64,000 nucleotides of DNA from Dioscorea cayenensis subsp. rotundata (lineage: Eukaryota > Streptophyta > Magnoliopsida > Dioscoreales > Dioscoreaceae). The notes under the pieces were generated by a model. It worked only from the letters and a program-made list of their open reading frames with translations. It was not told the origin of the DNA and ran no database searches. The position numbers and the translations under genes are program-made. Every line of letters begins with the position of its first letter. Position 1 is the stretch's first letter. The stretch spans positions 21,526,419 to 21,590,418 of the forward strand of contig NC_052480.1 in assembly GCF_009730915.1 (NCBI RefSeq). Reading direction: 5' to 3'. Positions 24,310-37,277 of the stretch are shown piece after piece.

Positions 24310-27030
24310 GATATTTGGGTAGGATGTTTCAGCTGCATGCCTTCAGTGGATCCATGGAAAGTCATTTCCTTCAGAACTTAACACTACCATCCTTGTTTTG
24401 ATTCCGAAAGATAGCTCCCCCACAACACCTGCTGAATTTTGACCTATTGCTCTCTGTAATGTGATGTACAAAAACTTAAGCAAAATGCTGGCCAAAAGGT
24501 TAAGGACAATAATCCATTGTATTATTTCGGAAAACCAAAGTCCATACATTCTAGGGTGCTCCATTCATGATAATGTTATTTTGGCTGCTGAAATGATGCA
24601 TTTTCTGAAGAGAAAGACAGAAGGGAAGATTGGAGTAGTAGCGATGAAACTAGACATCAGCAAAGCTTATGACAAGCTAGAGTGGCCTTTCCTAAGGGCT
24701 ATGCTCGAAGCATTGGATATTCCATTAGAGTGGATACAGCTAGTGATGCTCTGTGTCACCACAATCAAATTTAGAGTTTCCCTTGGAGATAATCTTTGAG
24801 AGGAATTTGATCCCGACCGGGGCATTCGTCAAGGAGATCCTTTATCTCCATTTTTATTTATTATCTATGCTAAGGGATTCACCAATTTACTGCAAAGATA
24901 TGAGGAATCAGGGCTATTACATGGTTGTAAAATGGGCAAAGGTACACTTCTGATTTCTAACTTGTTCTTTGCTTATGAAAGTTTGCTTTTCTTCAAAGCT
25001 ACGGTCCTTGAGGCTGAATCCATGCGTGAGCTTCTGAAGACATCCAAAATCGCGTCAGGATTAGAGATTAATTATGGGAAGTCAGCCTTACTCTTCATCA
25101 CAAACACTCCTATGATTGATAGAGGGAGAGTTTGCAACATTCTACAGTTCCATGAAGCTTCTCACCTTGGCAAGTATTTGGGTGTACCGATATGTATCAG
25201 GCGGAAGAAATTGATGGCTTTTAGCTTTATCCATGATAGAGTATGGCATAAATTGCAGAATTGGAACACAAAATACCTGTCGAGAGCTGGCAAATCAGTC
25301 CTCATTAAGGCAGTTTCAAAATCTATTCCTAATCATTATATGAGTGTGTACCTTCTACTAGTGGAGATGTGTCATGAGCTGGAGAAAATGATGAATTCTT
25401 TTTGGTGGGGTCGTAACAAGAATCAAAGGAAAAGGATAAATTAGATGAATTGGTCAAGGTTATGCCATGGAAAATCATATGGAGGTTTGGGATTTAGGCA
25501 AGTTCATGAATTTAACCTGGCTTTATTGGGTTAGCAGGCTTGGCGTTTAATTTCAAGACCTTCATCCATAGTGGGGAGAGTTCTAAAAGCCAGATACTTT
25601 CCTAATTCTTCATTCCTAGAGGCCCAACTAGGTAATAACCCGAGCTACACCTAGCGAAGCTTGATTTTAGCCCAGGAATTGGTTAGGAAGGGAATGAGAT
25701 GGCGTGTGGGCAATGGGAGATCTATCCCGATGTGGACAGTAGCATGGCTTCCAAATCCACTTTGCCCATCCATCACTACATCTATACTCCTAGGGGCTAA
25801 AAATTGCAAGGTTGCTAATCTAATAGATGAGAATGGTTATTGTTGGGATCTAGAAAAACTAAACCAATTTAATTAAAGGGATAGGGACTTGATCCTTCAT
25901 ATATCTTTAAGCATCAAGGAAGTAGAAGATTCTATATACTGGTGGCCAAATAAGATAGGTCTTTACAAAGTCAAAGAGGCTTATCAACTGTTAACCTCAG
26001 TGGAGTCCCGTGACATGAACACTCATGAAGATAACTTTTGGTTGAAACTGTGGAAGTTGCAAGGCCCTCCAAAAGTTCTAGATTTGATGTGGAGAGCAAC
26101 ATCTCGATGCTTGCCTACAAAGGCACGATTATTAGAGAAGAGTATTCAGATTGACACAGGGTGTATTGTTTGTCAAGAGGGAATAGAATCTGATGTTCAT
26201 ATACTTTTTTATTGTCACTTTGCAAAAGAATGTTGGCACCTATCAGGCTTGTCGTTGCAGGTACCATCATCCTCCTTTGTGCATGGTTGTGTCTCATGTT
26301 TATTCCATCTCTTGAAAGATGATCAATGTGCTCTATTTTCTATAGTATGTTGGGCTATCTGGAAGCATCGAAATGAAGTTTTATGGAATGGGGTTTACAT
26401 GTATGCCAGAAGAACAGTCTGTCTGGCAACTTCTCTTCTCACCAGTTGGTAGGAAGCACAAAACAGAAGTGGAAATGGGCAAATGAGGACACCAAGGGGG
26501 GTTGTTGATGCATGGTCTCCTCTGCCATCAGGTTGGCTAAAAATGAATACCGACACTGCAGTATGCAACACTGGAAACAAATCAGGATTAGTATGGATTT
26601 TGAGACGGGCTGATCATTCTGTCATGGCAGCAAGTGCGAACCCTATGCCCAGGAGGATGGATGTGCCGATGGCTGAGGCGCTAACGATCTGTGAGGCCCT
26701 TTCTTGGATCAAAAACTCCAGTCTTGACAATGTCATACTTGAATCTGATGCTGATTTGGTTATTCGGGCAATGCACAATGGCGACCATCTGCATTTTGAT
26801 TGGGGATTAATTGTCTCTGACTATTGTTATCTTCTTTCCAAACTTCGAAATGTTAGATGTGTGTTTGTTAGGCGTTCAACGAACATTGCTACTGATGCCC
26901 TTGCAAAAAAACAGCTTGTTCCATGCTTGAACACATGCTTTAATTTGGGTTAATGATGTCCCAACCCTCTTATCTTTTGATTTACTTAATTAATGAGGAT
27001 CAGGGAGTTAGGCTTTCAAAAAAAAAAAAA
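24310..27030 (+). pseudogene. 5'-truncated L1-type LINE, ORF2 remnant
   Basis: A plant non-LTR retrotransposon starting inside the reverse transcriptase. Domains: RT (about 24330-25070; LVLIPKDSSP, then KLDISKAYDKLEW at about 24645, RQGDPLSPFLF at about 24825), RT thumb and connection (GKYLGVPI at 25170), zf-RVT (about 26030-26240; LWKLQGPPKVLDLMWRA, then C-x2-C and H-x5-H-like residues) and RNase H (26530-26940; LKMNTDTAVCN, AEALTICEALSWI, ESDADLVIRAM, NIATDALAKK). The catalytic FADD box reads FAYESLLFF at about 24967, so both Asp are gone. Stops occur at about 24437, 24799, 25442, 25533, 25651, 25874 and 26450. A 12-A tail ends at 27030. Target duplication is obscured by flanking TA repeats. 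Confidence 0.92.
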
Positions 27031-28465
27031 GTATATATATATATATGAAGTACTTAATTTATTACTATTAGTGTTATTATTTGAATGTCTTTATCTATTT
27101 ACTGTTATTTAAGCACTTTCCTTCTTCTAAATTTTTATATTATTATTTCATTAATTGGAGAATTTGGAGATTTCCTGATATGCAACTTGAATTTAGAAAA
27201 TTTTTTCTTTTTTCTTTTTTCTCTGCCATTGCAGTAGAGGTTTGAAGTCTTTAATATATCCCACAATTTTTTTTTGTTTTTTATTTTTTTTTATAAGTTA
27301 TCTAATTTAGTTTTGTCTTCGAAATTCTTTTTAATATTCTACTTTCTACGAATAAGTTGACAGTTTATTAGTTTATAAGCACTATGAAATAGCATCTTAA
27401 AAAATTTATTTTGTAATCATGAACTATAATAATTAGATGATACGTTGATTTTCTTTGATAATTTGAATTATATAAACATATTAAATGATGTATTTTTATA
27501 TTAACAAATATTTAATAATTTATAAACATTTGGTTTATGTAAGAATTTTTACTAAATTAGTTTTTTAAAAAGCTTTATAGACCATAATTTGCTAGGGTCA
27601 TAGCAATGATTATTTGGAATAAATTAATATTAATTTTTTAATATATATATATTTATTTATTTTTTCAAACTTAAATATTAAACTCGAAGGATTTAGCTTG
27701 TTTTGGATGGATTTGGAAATGGACTGACTTGAGAAATTAGGTGGGTTAATTTTTTTTATAAATCACTTAACTATGGTTGTGTTTTATTTTAGTAATCAAA
27801 CTTTAATTTGCATCAAAATGATTACTCATTTTCAATTTTATTTTACCGAGCAGTCACCTGATTGATTTGGAAACCAAATATAGCTTATATGATAACCATT
27901 ACTGTTTTTGAGAGTAAAATTTTTGGTAACTGTTACAATTATACCTAAATATTAGAGGATTATGAGAGTAAAAGGGAAATAGAGGTATGATATTTAGGAA
28001 GACATGACTTCAGTTCAAATCAAACCAACAAACCAAACCAAAACCATTACTGTTTGAACAGATTCAGAATCATAAACATGGTTCTGGTTTGAAATCAGAA
28101 CCTTGAACCAGACTTTTAAGGTTTCAGTTAAAGTTCATAAGAATTGTAAACCGGAACCTGAATGTAACCGAACCGCGGTTTGGTTCTCATTTTATTTTTA
28201 AATAAAAATTATATAACATATAAAATTATATTTATTAACAAAAATCTGCAAGCATTCTTGAGGCTCGTGCAAATTTTTCCCTATTTAGGCAAGTGTTATA
28301 AGTATTTTGTTGCTATTAATGTATACTAATATCTTATAGGAATTAGAATCAAGATTTTTAATTAATATTATTAATTATAAACAAAAGCTAAAAGCCTAGA
28401 TATCTTTTAAAATCTAGTTTACAATCCACCTAAGATTAAAAGCATGCCTACCTAGGCTACACTAC
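27031..28465. other. AT-rich, no gene
   Basis: No coding sequence found. Between 28000 and 28195 there is a block of aaccaaacc, ggttctgg, aaccggaacc and gaaccgcggtttgg words, of the kind seen near ends of plant hAT-like or other TIR elements. A similar block exists at 41740-41890. No termini or target duplication could be set. Confidence 0.5.
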
Positions 28466-28885
28466 GAGTGTGTTTCTTTGCATGGATTTCATTGTCTCTA
28501 AATTTGTTAATCCCGAGAATTCTTAAATCCCTTGTTTGTTTACCAGGATTTTGATTTTGTATAACTTTTCAAATCCCATGCATGAGGGATTTCATTGTTG
28601 ACCGAAACGGCTATAAACCAAAATCCTGGATCTAGAATCCCTCACATGGCCCGTCACGTGAAGGATTCAAGGGTTCATCCGAGAGGGTGAGACAACCTCA
28701 TCTTTACCATCTTGCTCCTTCTCATTTCTAACCATCCGACAGATCCGGCAAATTTCTAGATCAGCTTGTTCCTTACAGCCCCAGTGACCTTGAGATCGTG
28801 AAACTTCAACTTGAATCCAAAGTGCCTGCAAAAATTTTTGTTTAGTTCTGTAAAACCTGTCATGATGTATTTTCCTCCTCTTTTT

Positions 28886-28920
28886 CTCCTCCTCCTCCTC
28901 CTCCTCCTCCTCCTCCTTCT
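28886..28920. repeat. (CTC)n microsatellite
   Basis: About eleven CTC units in a pyrimidine-rich leader. Confidence 0.95.
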
Positions 28921-28984
28921 TCTCACGATCAACTTTGGGAATTTGTTGTAAATCTTTATTGTTCTAAATTTCTCTTAGATTACG

Positions 28985-29025
<41 letters not shown>

Positions 29026-30451
29026 TGTTCTCTTTTTTTCCTTCTTTTGAATGTGAAAGAGTTCTAGAATAATAACTATATTTTTAGTGGAATGCATAAT
29101 GAAATTGATCAAAATTTGTTGTATTCTTCTTTTTGCCTTTTGTTTTCTTGGTTGAAGACTAAACAAAGGAAATTGGGAGAGGAGGGGTCATGAGCCAGAC
29201 TTAGAATTTGAGAGTTTGTAGTTGTTCGGTGAGTAACTTGTATTTTTTTATATGAAATAAAAAATTGTCGATTGGTATTATTAATTTTATTGCTTGCTAA
29301 TTGGTAATCATGATTGTCATTTGTTAACTTTGCTCTAATTTATTTTTGTTTGATGGTAAAGTGTTTGAATCCTGTGTCATCTAATTGTAACAATTTTGGA
29401 GAGGGAAATCTCTCATATGGTTGATTATGGTGAATAGCTGAGGTTTTTTTTTTTGCTGAAATATGTTTGCCTAATTTTATTATACTTCTTTTTCTTCCCT
29501 TGACGAAGGATGGAATTAATTATTGGGAATATCTAATTGATGAGTACAAGTTAAACACTAAAATGGGAGGCAAATGACATCATTTTTTTTTCAGTGTCTA
29601 TTATGAAATTTAGTCTTCATTATATTCTATCTCTTAACAGAAGTTGTCATTTTTGTATTTTTCAGGCTTAACTTTATCTTTAACTTTCTGTCTTTCTATG
29701 TTTTCAACTAACTAATAGATTTGTAGAGAATCTTCAGCAAAGAACTGTGACAATGTTTATTGCATTATGTTATGTTTGAGAGAGCTTTTCTAACTTGAAA
29801 TTCTTGAATTCGTTTCAAGATTTAATGGTGTTCAAGGGCCTACTTTGTGATGCCCAAACCTAGCTTGTCTCAATATAGTCCTTCCATAATCTCTTGTTTC
29901 TCTTAATTGGGAAAATTGTTTGTTTAACTTGCATGTGTAACCATAAAAAAAAAAGTGGTCGCTTTTGCGAATCCCCAAAAATGAAATTTCAGATCGTCTA
30001 TATTTTTGGTTTGAAAATGATGATGTTTTAGTACTTAGTAGTGCCTATATTTGAACATATAGCAGCATGTAATTAGTAATATGCAAATAGTGCTATGTAA
30101 AGTTTTAAAGCCCATATAAATTATCGTAACTAACTACATCATTCTACAATGTTCATTGTGGTTTTGTCATGCTAGTATATATATATATATATATATATAA
30201 ATGCACCTTTGGTTATCATATCTAAATGTTAACCAACTGTTGTAACTTGATTATTATGATCAATTGCTTTTTAAAAAAACAATTCCAATTATATTATTCA
30301 TTCAAAGTTTTATTATTAGTGTAAACATGGATGGACGAAATGGAATTTGTCAACTTGATTTTGTTTAAGCTATAATTATATCTACATAGAGCTTTTGCTC
30401 ACATATGAATGCATAGAGCTTTAGCTCACTATATTTGATTGATATCATAAT
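28921..30451. other. Noncoding leader of Harbinger 2 (presumed)
   Basis: No gene seen. It contains (AT)n at 28987-29019 and (TA)n at 30176-30199. By analogy with Harbinger 1, whose coding region starts about 1.9 kb from its left end, this may be leader and intron sequence. Confidence 0.45.
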
Positions 30452-31225
30452 TGTTAGTGCAAATACACTTTAATTGCATGATTTAACACCAAGACAAGGT
30501 GATGTGGCAACCTTTGTGACATGGCATAAATGATGACATGGGAAGTATGATTGGAGGATAACAATTATGATTCTTAGATTCTTGGATGTTTTCATTAATT
30601 GAAGTTGTTTATCAACCTTTGTGACATGGCATAAATGATGACATGGCAAGGAGTCTTAGATTGGAGGCAAATATCTTAGAGATCTTGGTGGAGTTATTTT
30701 CGGTATGTGTTGCAACTTGAAAGCAAGATCATATCAAAGACCATATTTAGAGAGATTTTATTAGAGACTAAATCTTGATGGAGCTTAATTGAAGAAATAC
30801 CTATCAATGGTATGATTGAAGGCTATTGAAGGTATGATTTAAAGAACCTTAATAAATATGATTGAAGACTATTAAGGATATGATTGGAGACATGCTTATT
30901 GTTGGTATGATTGATTGAAGACCTATTCTTAGGAAGATTTAAAGGCCAAACTTGGATGACTTGAAGATCAAGTTTGGTAAGTTTCATAAAGACGCACAAA
31001 GATGTGCGCCCCTTACGAGGGGACTGCATACTGAGGCACTAAGAAGAAGCTAGGGTTCTCAACTCAAGGATGAAGGTGAAATAGAAAGAAAAATATGATA
31101 TTTTAAACAAGTTCTCCAGTTGCTACAGTAACTTTCCTACAGTGCTAACTAAACTCTATAGTAACCGACTGAAAATGCTATAATAACTAGCCAAATAAAG
31201 CTACAATGTCGGACTGGTTATAACA

Positions 31226-31240
31226 TCCTACCCCCCTTAA
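31226..31240 (-). other. Polypurine tract of the Tekay element
   Basis: On the minus strand AAGGGGGGTAGGA lies immediately before the 3' LTR start TGTTATAACC. This is the plus-strand DNA primer site. Confidence 0.8.
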
Positions 31241-31437
31241 AAAAAATTTCGCCCTTAAAATTTCCTTGAACTCTAATCTATTACTTCCATTGTTCTACAA
31301 CTAGAAATGACAAGTCACAGAGTAAAAAATCAAATTTTTTTGAGGGGTTACTTCACTTAACTATACCACTAACTGGATCCACTAGACATGATCAAAACAC
31401 ACAAATCAAAATATCAAACCAAAAAACTCAAACCAAA

Positions 31438-31450
31438 GCTTTGATACCAA
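31438..31450 (-). other. Primer binding site, initiator tRNA-Met type
   Basis: Minus strand TTGGTATCAAAGC, one base different from the common TTGGTATCAGAGC PBS of plant Ty3 elements. It lies six bases after the 5' LTR end at 31457. Confidence 0.85.
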
Positions 31451-34400
31451 TCTAATTGTCACGCCCTGACACACGGTCAGGCTTGCAACAACCGCCGCAG
31501 AACTTTCAAACAAGGACACAAGTTTTCCCAAACCCAAAGTCCTACAAGGCTGCTTAGTAACTTGATCTCAAACAATTTCTAAAACACCCGAAATCAAATT
31601 TAAATAAGATAACCAAGTGAAAACATATAAGTATTTACAATTTAATATTGTACAATAATACAAAAGAAATAAATATTTTTTCAGAAATAAAAAATTCACA
31701 AAACAACAGCCTTAGTGGATCCATCATATAACTGGCCATACACTACTAGTTTCAAGCTCAACAATCTTAGGGTCCTGTACCTGAAAAGAGGAAAGAAGAG
31801 AGGCTGAATAACTTGATTACTCAGTAAGTGGTGTGAGGGCAACTGAAAATCTCACAAATACTAACAAATATGGAAAAAGTGTTATTTATACTTGTCCAAA
31901 ATGGCAGTGTAATTCACAATACCATTGAACGAACACGGTAAAATAAAAGTAGGTAGGATAGAATATAAATGTATGAGTATACACATAAGATTTCAATGTA
32001 AAACTTTGCAAACAGACCTCGCAATTACTTATCAATAAAATCTTGAGAAAACACAGCTCAAAATGCAGGTTGGCCACAAATAATTCCTGAGCTAATAGTG
32101 GTCACGACTAGATCCGGGACCACCAAGGTGTTTTAAAACTTTTAAAATTCAAAATGTTGCCTTCCTACGTGTTGGCGATTGAGATCCCTGTATGGTGACC
32201 CCGAGTTTCTCACATAAAAGAATCCCCTATTAATGGCTCCACACACCTCTTGACCAGGGTAAACTCAAGGTTAACTGCACCGCCATCCACCAGGCCAGAC
32301 CGTGGGACCCCACTACAGTGTCAGACTAAAGTTCATAGTCACCATTAAAACCACCCTGTCGAGAACCTCAAGACTGTAGCCCACCACTTTTGTGGATATG
32401 TTCAAGACCGTAGGTGCTCAAATAATACAATCCATGTATATTACATACAAGAGTTCTTTTCTAGAACAAATATTCACACATCGGGAAAGGAAACCATATC
32501 ACTAGAGCGTTTGCTAAAAGCAAGATATTTGCACAAAATTTCATAATTCTTTTCAATCCCGATAACAACAAAGTCATAAACATTTGCATTTCAGAAATGA
32601 AATCCATTCCTACATTCCAATATATATTCGAGGAAACAAGGTTTTGTAAATCCAAGTAATGCACTCTAGCAAGCATTGCATCAAAATCATTTAAAATCAA
32701 AATAACAATTTCATCAGCCATAAATGATTTTCAAATTACATAACAATGATAGAAGTGAAAATGATAAATTTTGAAAGCATGACATTATCAACATCTTACA
32801 TGGGATATGAATACTAATTCAAAGGCTTGAACTAAACAAAACATGTTATATATATAGCATTTCATATAGAAATCAACAAGGAAATATAAAAATAGTTTCA
32901 AGGAACATGATAAAATACATGAGTAAAACAAAGTGGTAAATGGGAGTAGCTCCATCTTTCCTCAACAACATAAGTCCACTCAAGTTAAATCATCAAAGTC
33001 CCTCTATCAGACTCCAATTATAATGAAATAGCCCATAATTATACTCACAAACTTGAAAAGATTAAACCAAAGGATTATAAGCAAGCTTCAACTTAACATT
33101 TTCTAATAAACTTCCATTCTCATCTTCTAATTCTATTAATCCCAACAAGATGCTCCATCTCTATCATACTACCAAATAAATTTCATCAAGGAAATCTTTA
33201 AATACACATCATGACTCACTAATCCCCACATCCCTTATAATTAAAATCATTCGAAATCATTTATATAAATTCACCATAAGTATTGTCTCACAAAGATCTA
33301 TAACTTATTATATCAAAATAAAATAAACTTCTTGAGACCAAAATAATTTTACATTCACATATAAATAATACATCATCTCATATAAAATTCAACATTTAAC
33401 ATTTTCAAGGTTTAAATCGATAGATTCGTATAATAAACTTCAATATTAAATCAACTTAACATTATAGAATTCATACCAATCCAATAATTTAACTCCGGAA
33501 CAAAAATTGAAGAAAATGAGGCGGTGCTACAATGACGCTACAATGCTTGCAGGATTCATGCGGCCTATGTGGTTGCCTGCATACACCCCAATTAATCCCC
33601 TATTTCACTATTTACTCCTCCAAATGATCTCAAAAGCTTTCATGGAGTATGTAACCCAGTCACATGCATAATGTTCTATGAAATTCCTCTTACTCAAATA
33701 ATTGTAACTTGACCAACTTTCTTTACTCAAACTACTCAATTTAGTTATAAATTTGTTTTGCATTTATTTCTCTTAATGACTCATCAATTATTCACTTCCT
33801 CCAATGCAAGCGTACACATTTCCATCTTCCTCCATTATAAATCCATTCACAAAGTCACTATTAAGTTCCTCTATTTCCTTCACATATACATCCCAATAAA
33901 CAAGTCCCACAACTTCCTTACAACTCAAGTTTGCCAACATAAGCAAAGTATACAAGCTCAAAAACCCAAAATTTAGGCTTAAACCCCTTAGTATTATCTC
34001 ATCATCATTAACCTTTTCAATGACTTAATCTTCTCCAACTTACACATCTCCATCACCTTCTTCTTTAATTTATACCATCATACATAATAACAATTCCTCT
34101 AGCCACACCTCTACTACACTAACATCTTCTTTTATCATCATTTCTCACACTTAATTGATCATTGTTCACATTAACTACTAAAGAGCATTTCATCAAAACA
34201 TCTTACATGCAATGACTAACTTTTCATGCATCACTTCTAACATAATACATGAATACAACCCATTTACATAAGCCATTATTCAAGTATTTTTGTTCTACCC
34301 CAAATAGGAAAATCACCCCATTTAATACATGAGATCCATATAATCATCTTGACATAGATAACAACCAATCTAACTCCCAAAAGCTTTTAATTTAAAAAAA

Positions 34401-35219
34401 AAAATAAAGTTGGTAACAAGTATAGAGTGTATTATACAAACAAAGTGAACTTATGGCCAATAAATTAACAATGAGGTAAAAATAAACATAACAAAACTGT
34501 TGATGTTAAATAAATCATCAATTAAATTCAATCTTCCAATTAAACTTGATATGGGTTCCAACAAGACAAAACCCAAGCTTGGACCATAGTCATTCCAAAT
34601 CCACAACAATTCAAGCAAATGAAGCACATAAAAGCTTAAAGAGATAAATAAAAGTCCGGTTAGCCCACTCACCTTTCTTCCTCACCTCCTTCTTACTTCA
34701 ATAGGTCTAGGAAAACAAAAGAGAGGAGATGAAGAACAACCTAGGGTTAAGATCAACAAAATAAGCAAAGAAATAATTAAAACCTAAAGAAAATTAAAGG
34801 ATTTGTTTACCTTTAATCGTTCGAATGACGGGAGAGGATGAAGGGAGGAAAAGCTAGGGTTCTCAACTCAAGGATGAAGGTAAAATGGAAAGAAAAATCT
34901 GATATTGTAAACAAATTCTCGGGTTTCTACACTACCAACTGAACTCTACAATAACGGGCTAAAAATGCTTTAGTAACTAGCCAATTAAAGCTACAGTGTC
35001 AAACTGGCTATAATAGACTCGGACTAAGCATGACCGGGAGGTTGATGGGTCTTGAGGTCATTTCACAATGGAACCAGAACTCAGTCAAGTCAGCAATCAG
35101 GGCCATGTTGCAAGTTGTGTTATAACAGGAGTTGCAACAGCTAATTTTGAAAGGTTCTAAAATTAGTAGCCGCAGAGATTCTAAAAGAGGTATGGACTAT
35201 ATTTGGGATGTTGAGGCAT

Positions 35220-35229
35220 CTATATAAGG
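35220..35229 (+). promoter_or_regulatory. TATA box of the Copia-type solo LTR
   Basis: CTATATAAGG lies about 300 bp before the right LTR border on the plus strand, followed by the cccaaacgtagg phrase common downstream of Copia LTR promoters. This gives the LTR orientation. Confidence 0.6.
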
Positions 35230-35715
35230 TACCTTGCTCTGAGATTGGCCATGACACCGGAGTTAGAGAGAGTGTGGGCACTAGATAATCTAGAGAGGGT
35301 AGTGATATTTATTTGTGAATGTGAGTGATAAAGTATTTGTACTCATGTATTTTCACCTCTTTTAGTGGATTGTTTATCTCTGGGCTTGGCCTCCCAAACG
35401 TAGGTGAGTGGACGCCAAACTGGGTTACCAATTTTGAGTGTCTCTTTTTTGTTTAGTTTGTGTGAGTTTTTTATGAGTGTTTGAGTGTTCTTCAAACCAC
35501 AAACCACACCGGTGGAACTAACAATAACCAATACTTTTCTTCTATAATTTTCAATGATGATAACATGGATATATTTGGTCTCCATTTTTATTTTCAAAGA
35601 CCATTTTTATTTAAATCAAGGATTACAATAATTTCATATTTGTTTTATAGGTTAAAAGCTAATTTATTTCATACTAATCTTGTATTAGATGGATCATTTT
35701 TAGGAAGATAATGAA

Positions 35716-36918
35716 ATGTACTTCATACAAATAGCAGTTTTAGCTGTGGCCTATACTGTGTTATTACTAGTACACAACAAAAGACGTAGAATTTGTAGAG
35801 AACCATCACGTTAAAGGCTAGAAATGAGGGAAAAATATGTCTATATTGTTAGATGGGAACGGTGCTGCTAGTATTAACATGGTTTGCATGAACAAATCCA
35901 TTTGTTTAACCTATGCTCAATATTACGTGGAAAAGGGCTTCTAAAAGATATAATACATATGAGCTTGGAGGATCAAATGTTCTTGCACACCATAGCCCGC
36001 AATCAACAAAACGGTGTTATTGGACATAATTTCCTAAGGTCCGATGAGACTATTAGAAGATACTTCAATCACATGTTGTTTGCAATCAGTGAGTTGCAAC
36101 ATGAGTATATACAGGCACTAAGTACTCAAACTCCACCTTACATAATAGCAAGGCGCATACTTTATCCTTATTTCAAGGTATTTTTATGTTATATTTTAAA
36201 TAATCGTATCCTGGTAGCATTAATTCTAGCATATAACATTCAACACTATGATTGTATTGGGGCCCTTGATGGGACACATATACATGCTTATGTCCCAACA
36301 TCCGAAGTAGCTGCATTTCTAGAAAGAAAACTTACCCAAAGCAGAACATCCTTACAATTATAGATTTTGGCCTTCATTTCACTTTTGTTCTCACTGGTTG
36401 GGAAGGATCAGCACATGGTTCTTTAGTTTTTTGTGACGCACTAGAAAGAGCTAATGGACTAAAAGTCCCTGAAGATATCCAATTTATTTGTTTTATAGAC
36501 CCAGTTTTATCACAATAGAACTTATTAAAGTTATTTTATATCTTTGTTAAAGTTATTTTATATCTTATAATTAGGAAAGTATTACTCGGTTGATGTTAGC
36601 TATGACACAGGACCTAATTTTATACCCCCTTACAGAGGTGTTAGGTATCACTTGAAGGAGTTCGACTCTCAGACACCTGCAAATTCTAAGGAACTCTTCA
36701 ACTTGCGACACTCATCTACACGTATCTCTATTAATAAGTGTGCATTTGGTTCTTTGAAGAGTCGTTTTAAGGTCCTTGGATCTAGGCCTTTCTTCCCATT
36801 TAAGACACAGATGGAACTCATGTTAGCATGTTACACCTTACATAATTACATACTTAGTGGTGGTAAACATGACTTTATTCCCTCTGAGGAGGATTGGATC
36901 ACACAATGGTCTTTCTAA
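35716..36918 (+). pseudogene. PIF/Harbinger DDE transposase pseudogene 2
   Basis: Begins MYFIQIAVLAVAYTVLLLVH at 35716, a short basic N-terminus ending in a stop at about 35814. Then HEQIHLFNLCSILRGKGLL (35884 on), EDQMFLHTIARNQQN and LRSDETIRRYFNHML. Intron sequence follows YFK at about 36177, with a degraded acceptor. The DDE_Tnp_4 part has DCIGALDGTHI with the first Asp kept, a frameshift near 36330, then DFGLHFTFVLTGWEGSAHGS, a second intron (about 36475-36574), YYSVDVSY, and INKCAFGSLKSRF where the usual Glu of the ERxFG motif is replaced. TAA at 36916. It differs clearly from transposase 1, so it belongs to another family branch. Confidence 0.88.
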
Positions 36919-37277
36919 AAAAAACCCTTAGGGAACAAAGAGAAGAAGCACAAGAGTGGGCTACTTGTCATGATCAAATCACAGCTGAAATATGGGCAAA
37001 TAAGTAGTCATATTTGAAGTTAACTTTGGCAAGCCTAAGCATCACATGTTCTTATTTTACATGTTGTTTTGTTACTGTGAGGTCACTTTTTCATGTAAAC
37101 TTGTTTCTTCCATTTGACAATAATATATAATGTTAGTATGGAATTATGATGTATACTTTGTCTTCAATATCTATTAACGTATAATAGAATATCTTCAATG
37201 CTAATTTTATTTGAACCATATGTTTAGTGCTTGATTTATTTTTATTGTGGGTTTGGCATATCTTTTATTAATATAGA

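Larger units (their letters stand above)
31050..35015 (-). mobile_element. Tekay/Del-type Ty3 LTR element, internal region nearly lost
   Basis: Minus orientation. The 5' LTR is 31457-35015 (3559 bp), ending on the minus strand in GGGCGTGACA. It is followed by a PBS, then only 231 bp of internal sequence, a PPT, and the start of the 3' LTR (TGTTATAACC at 31225), which runs left to about 31050 and is truncated there. The piece 31050-31225 is a direct repeat of 34851-35015. Just before the PPT the minus strand still encodes NFKGEIFFKGGRM, the C-terminal end of Tekay/Del pol, which fixes lineage and orientation. All gag-pol domains are otherwise gone. Confidence 0.85.
30452..35523 (+). mobile_element. 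Solo LTR (Copia type), split by a nested Tekay LTR element
   Basis: The left border is TGTTAGTGCAAATACAC at 30452 and the right border GGTGGAACTAACA at 35511-35523, giving TGTTAGT/ACTAACA ends. Flanks are ATAAT (30447-30451) and ATAAC (35524-35528), a 4-of-5 target duplication. The LTR pieces are 30452 to about 31049 and 35016-35523, about 1.1 kb in total. The right piece has a TATA box at 35220. A phrase around ctttgtgacatggcataaat is present twice (30515 and 30621). No internal coding region exists, so this is a solo LTR left by recombination. Confidence 0.75.
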
